NCBI GenBank assembly: GCA_041685075.1 | Contig: JAWLGN010000079.1 | Span: 1-19,484 of the forward strand | Direction: 5' to 3' | Source: JAMCRM01 sp041685075 | GTDB taxonomy: Bacteria; Acidobacteriota; Terriglobia; Bryobacterales; Bryobacteraceae | Length of the DNA: 19,484 bases | In this document: one piece after another, positions 17,924 through 19,484 of the stretch | How the letters are laid out: the number at the start of each line of letters is the position of its first letter | How positions within the stretch are numbered: position 1 is the stretch's first letter | Made by a program: the position numbers and the translations under genes | Notes under the pieces: generated by a model | Databases searched by the model: none | Told to the model about the DNA's origin: nothing | What the model saw: only the letters and a program-made list of their open reading frames with translations

Positions 17924-18952
17924 ATGGAGAGGAAACTGGGAGCGGCCATCCTGGGCACGGGCGACGTTTCGGGCGAGCACATACGGGCCTTTCAGCAGAA
18001 TCCCCATACGGAGGTGCGGGCGTTGTTGAGCCGGGACCGCGCCAGGGCCGAGGCCAAGGCGCGCGCCTACGGAGTGGAGAACTGCCGCGCCTACACGGAT
18101 CTGGACGAGCTGCTGCGGGCCGACGATATCGACGTGGTCTCGATCTGCACGCCGCATCATCTGCACGTGGAGCAGGGCGTCGCCTGCGCGCAGGCGGGCA
18201 AGCACATCGTGGTGGAAAAGCCCATCGCCCTGGACCTCGAGAGCCTGCGCAAGCTGGATACCGCCGTGCGGCAGTGTAAGGTCCGCAGCGTGGTGAGCTT
18301 CGTCCTGCGCTGGAATCCGCTGTTCGAAACCATCAAAGCGCTGCTGGCGGATGGGATGATCGGGGACGTGTTCCACGGCGAGGTCGATTACCTGCACGGG
18401 GTGGGCGAGGATATCACCCTGTATGCCTGGGCCAGGCTGCGGGAGTTCGGCGGAACGGCGCTGCTCACCGGCGGCTGCCACGCCGTGGACGGCCTGCGCT
18501 GGTTCATGCAGAAGGAAGCCGTCGAGGTCTTCGGCTACGCCACCTTCAGCAAGGGCAACCCGCTCCATTACGAGTACGAGCCCAGCAGCGTGACGCTGGT
18601 CCGCTTCGCCGACGGGAGCATGGGCAAAGTGGCGACGTCGCTCGAGTACCAGGCGCCCTACACCTTCCCCATCGTGCTGATGGGCAACGCCGGCACCATC
18701 CGGGACAACCGGCTGTTCACGCGGCGCTGGCCCGGCCAGACGGGATGGGCGGCGATTCCGAGCATCCTGCCCGACAGCGGCGCGGTAACGCATCATCCGT
18801 TCGTTCCGCAGATCGCCCATTTCGTGGAGTGCGTGCTGTGCGGCCGGGAGTCGCACTGTAACGTGGCCGATGCCGTCAAGACGCATGAGATCTGCATTGC
18901 CAGCGAGCAGTCGCGCCTGGAAGGCCGGCCAGTGAGGTTGCCGCTGCCATGA
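17924..18952 (+). CDS. Gfo/Idh/MocA family oxidoreductase, cytoplasmic
   Basis: A 342-residue oxidoreductase without signal peptide, the compact length of cytoplasmic Gfo/Idh/MocA enzymes. The Rossmann motif is GTGDVS (11-16), the E98-K99-P100 motif is intact, and the second domain has GGCH186AVD189, the conserved His/Asp pair of sugar- and inositol-type dehydrogenases. The ATG has AAAGGAGAG just upstream. It follows the RidA fusion by 28 bp and overlaps the next gene by 4 bp (ATGA), so it is firmly within the operon. Together with the SDR it would provide the intracellular redox steps. The substrate is not identifiable, but the intact catalytic residues argue for a real dehydrogenase and not a regulatory homologue. 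Confidence 0.92.
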   Translation: MERKLGAAILGTGDVSGEHIRAFQQNPHTEVRALLSRDRARAEAKARAYGVENCRAYTDLDELLRADDIDVVSICTPHHLHVEQGVACAQAGKHIVVEKPIALDLESLRKLDTAVRQCKVRSVVSFVLRWNPLFETIKALLADGMIGDVFHGEVDYLHGVGEDITLYAWARLREFGGTALLTGGCHAVDGLRWFMQKEAVEVFGYATFSKGNPLHYEYEPSSVTLVRFADGSMGKVATSLEYQAPYTFPIVLMGNAGTIRDNRLFTRRWPGQTGWAAIPSILPDSGAVTHHPFVPQIAHFVECVLCGRESHCNVADAVKTHEICIASEQSRLEGRPVRLPLP

Positions 18953-19484
18953 GGCGCCTGGGATGGCTTTTGGTGCCGCTCTGCGCGGCGCTGGCCGCGG
19001 GAGCCGATATCCGGCTGGGGCTGGTAGGCACCGATACCTCGCACGTGACGGCGTTCGCCGCGCTGCTGAACGACCCCTCTTCGGCGCAGCACGTTCCGGG
19101 AGCGCGCATCGTAGCCGCTTACAAGGGCGGCATGCCGGATAACGCCTCGAGCGCGAAGTACATCGACCGCTACACCGAGGAGCTACGTACGAAGTGGGGG
19201 GTGGAGATCGTGCCCGATATCCCCACGCTGTGCTCGAAGGTGGACGGCGTGCTGCTCACCAGCGTGGATGGCCGCGCGCACCTGGCGGAAGCCCGCCAGA
19301 TCTTTGCGTCGCGGAAACCCGTGTGGATCGACAAGCCGCTGGCCGCAACGCTCGAGGACGCCCGTGAGATCGCGCGCCTGGCCGAGAAGGCGGGGGTGCC
19401 GTGGTGGACCAGTTCCAGTCTGCGGTTCAGCGAGTTGATTACGGAGCTGAAGGGGGAGGGCATTTCGGGAGCCATCACCTGGGG
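18949..19484 (+). CDS. Gfo/Idh/MocA-like protein with Sec-type signal (partial, C-terminus outside window)
   Basis: The first 178 codons of a fourth oxidoreductase-fold protein are visible. Its ATG overlaps the preceding stop (ATGA), indicating translational coupling. Residues 1-19 are a Sec-like signal (hydrophobic WLLVPLCAALAAGA), without a proper twin-arginine motif, unlike the two Tat-type relatives in this window. The nucleotide-binding loop is unusual: VGTDTSH (26-32) replaces the G-x-G-x-x-G motif. The E-K-P motif appears as D128-K129-P130, and SVDGRAH lies where the substrate/cofactor loop is expected. A Sec-exported protein would have to find its cofactor after export, so it may be a binding or diverged enzyme. 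The second domain lies beyond the window, so activity cannot be judged. Confidence 0.82.
   Translation, partial: MRRLGWLLVPLCAALAAGADIRLGLVGTDTSHVTAFAALLNDPSSAQHVPGARIVAAYKGGMPDNASSAKYIDRYTEELRTKWGVEIVPDIPTLCSKVDGVLLTSVDGRAHLAEARQIFASRKPVWIDKPLAATLEDAREIARLAEKAGVPWWTSSSLRFSELITELKGEGISGAITW

Overview
The window reads as chromosomal DNA of an acidobacterium, probably of the Bryobacterales/Solibacter type. It is GC-rich throughout. It carries a duplicated orphan FtsX/MacB-type permease (the ADOP family, described from Acidobacteria), a very large TonB-dependent receptor with an N-terminal carboxypeptidase-regulatory domain and no SusD partner, and a cluster of Gfo/Idh/MocA oxidoreductases with Tat-type signals. 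This placement is inferred from family content, not from a marker gene. No RNA gene, CRISPR array or insertion sequence was seen.

Left part (1-7226): an rlpA-type lipoprotein gene runs off the left edge on the minus strand. Next to it is a metallophosphoesterase of the ADP-ribose/CDP-alcohol diphosphatase type that is interrupted by an in-frame TAA. A roughly 300-bp spacer with degenerate ~26-bp repeats separates it from a small PilZ protein gene. A monofunctional peptidoglycan transglycosylase (mtgA) is divergent from a proC-rocD pair, whose products together convert ornithine to proline through glutamate semialdehyde/P5C. The ADOP permease follows.

Middle (7227-9218): a gene-poor convergent stretch of about 585 bp holds hairpins, a possible 32-residue ORF and a possible 60-residue zinc-ribbon protein that looks like a diverged ribosomal protein L32. 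A Tat-exported Gfo/Idh/MocA oxidoreductase is then read leftwards, divergent from a ROK-family repressor.

Right part (9219-19484): the ROK repressor is followed, after a near-consensus sigma70 promoter overlapped by an inverted repeat, by a tightly packed run of genes: TonB-dependent receptor, Tat-type Gfo/Idh/MocA enzyme, DUF6807 ('PmoA-like') protein, SDR dehydrogenase, an NTF2-like/RidA fusion, a cytoplasmic Gfo/Idh/MocA enzyme, and a fourth Gfo/Idh/MocA protein cut by the right edge. The simplest model is a substrate-inducible uptake and oxidation locus for a carbohydrate or related polyol/ketone compound: import through the receptor, oxidoreductase steps outside the cytoplasm (exported enzymes) and inside it (SDR, third Gfo), with RidA clearing or using a reactive imine/enamine-type intermediate. 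The substrate cannot be told from the sequence. This locus, with its NTF2-RidA fusion and absence of any glycoside hydrolase in view, is the most interesting part of the window.
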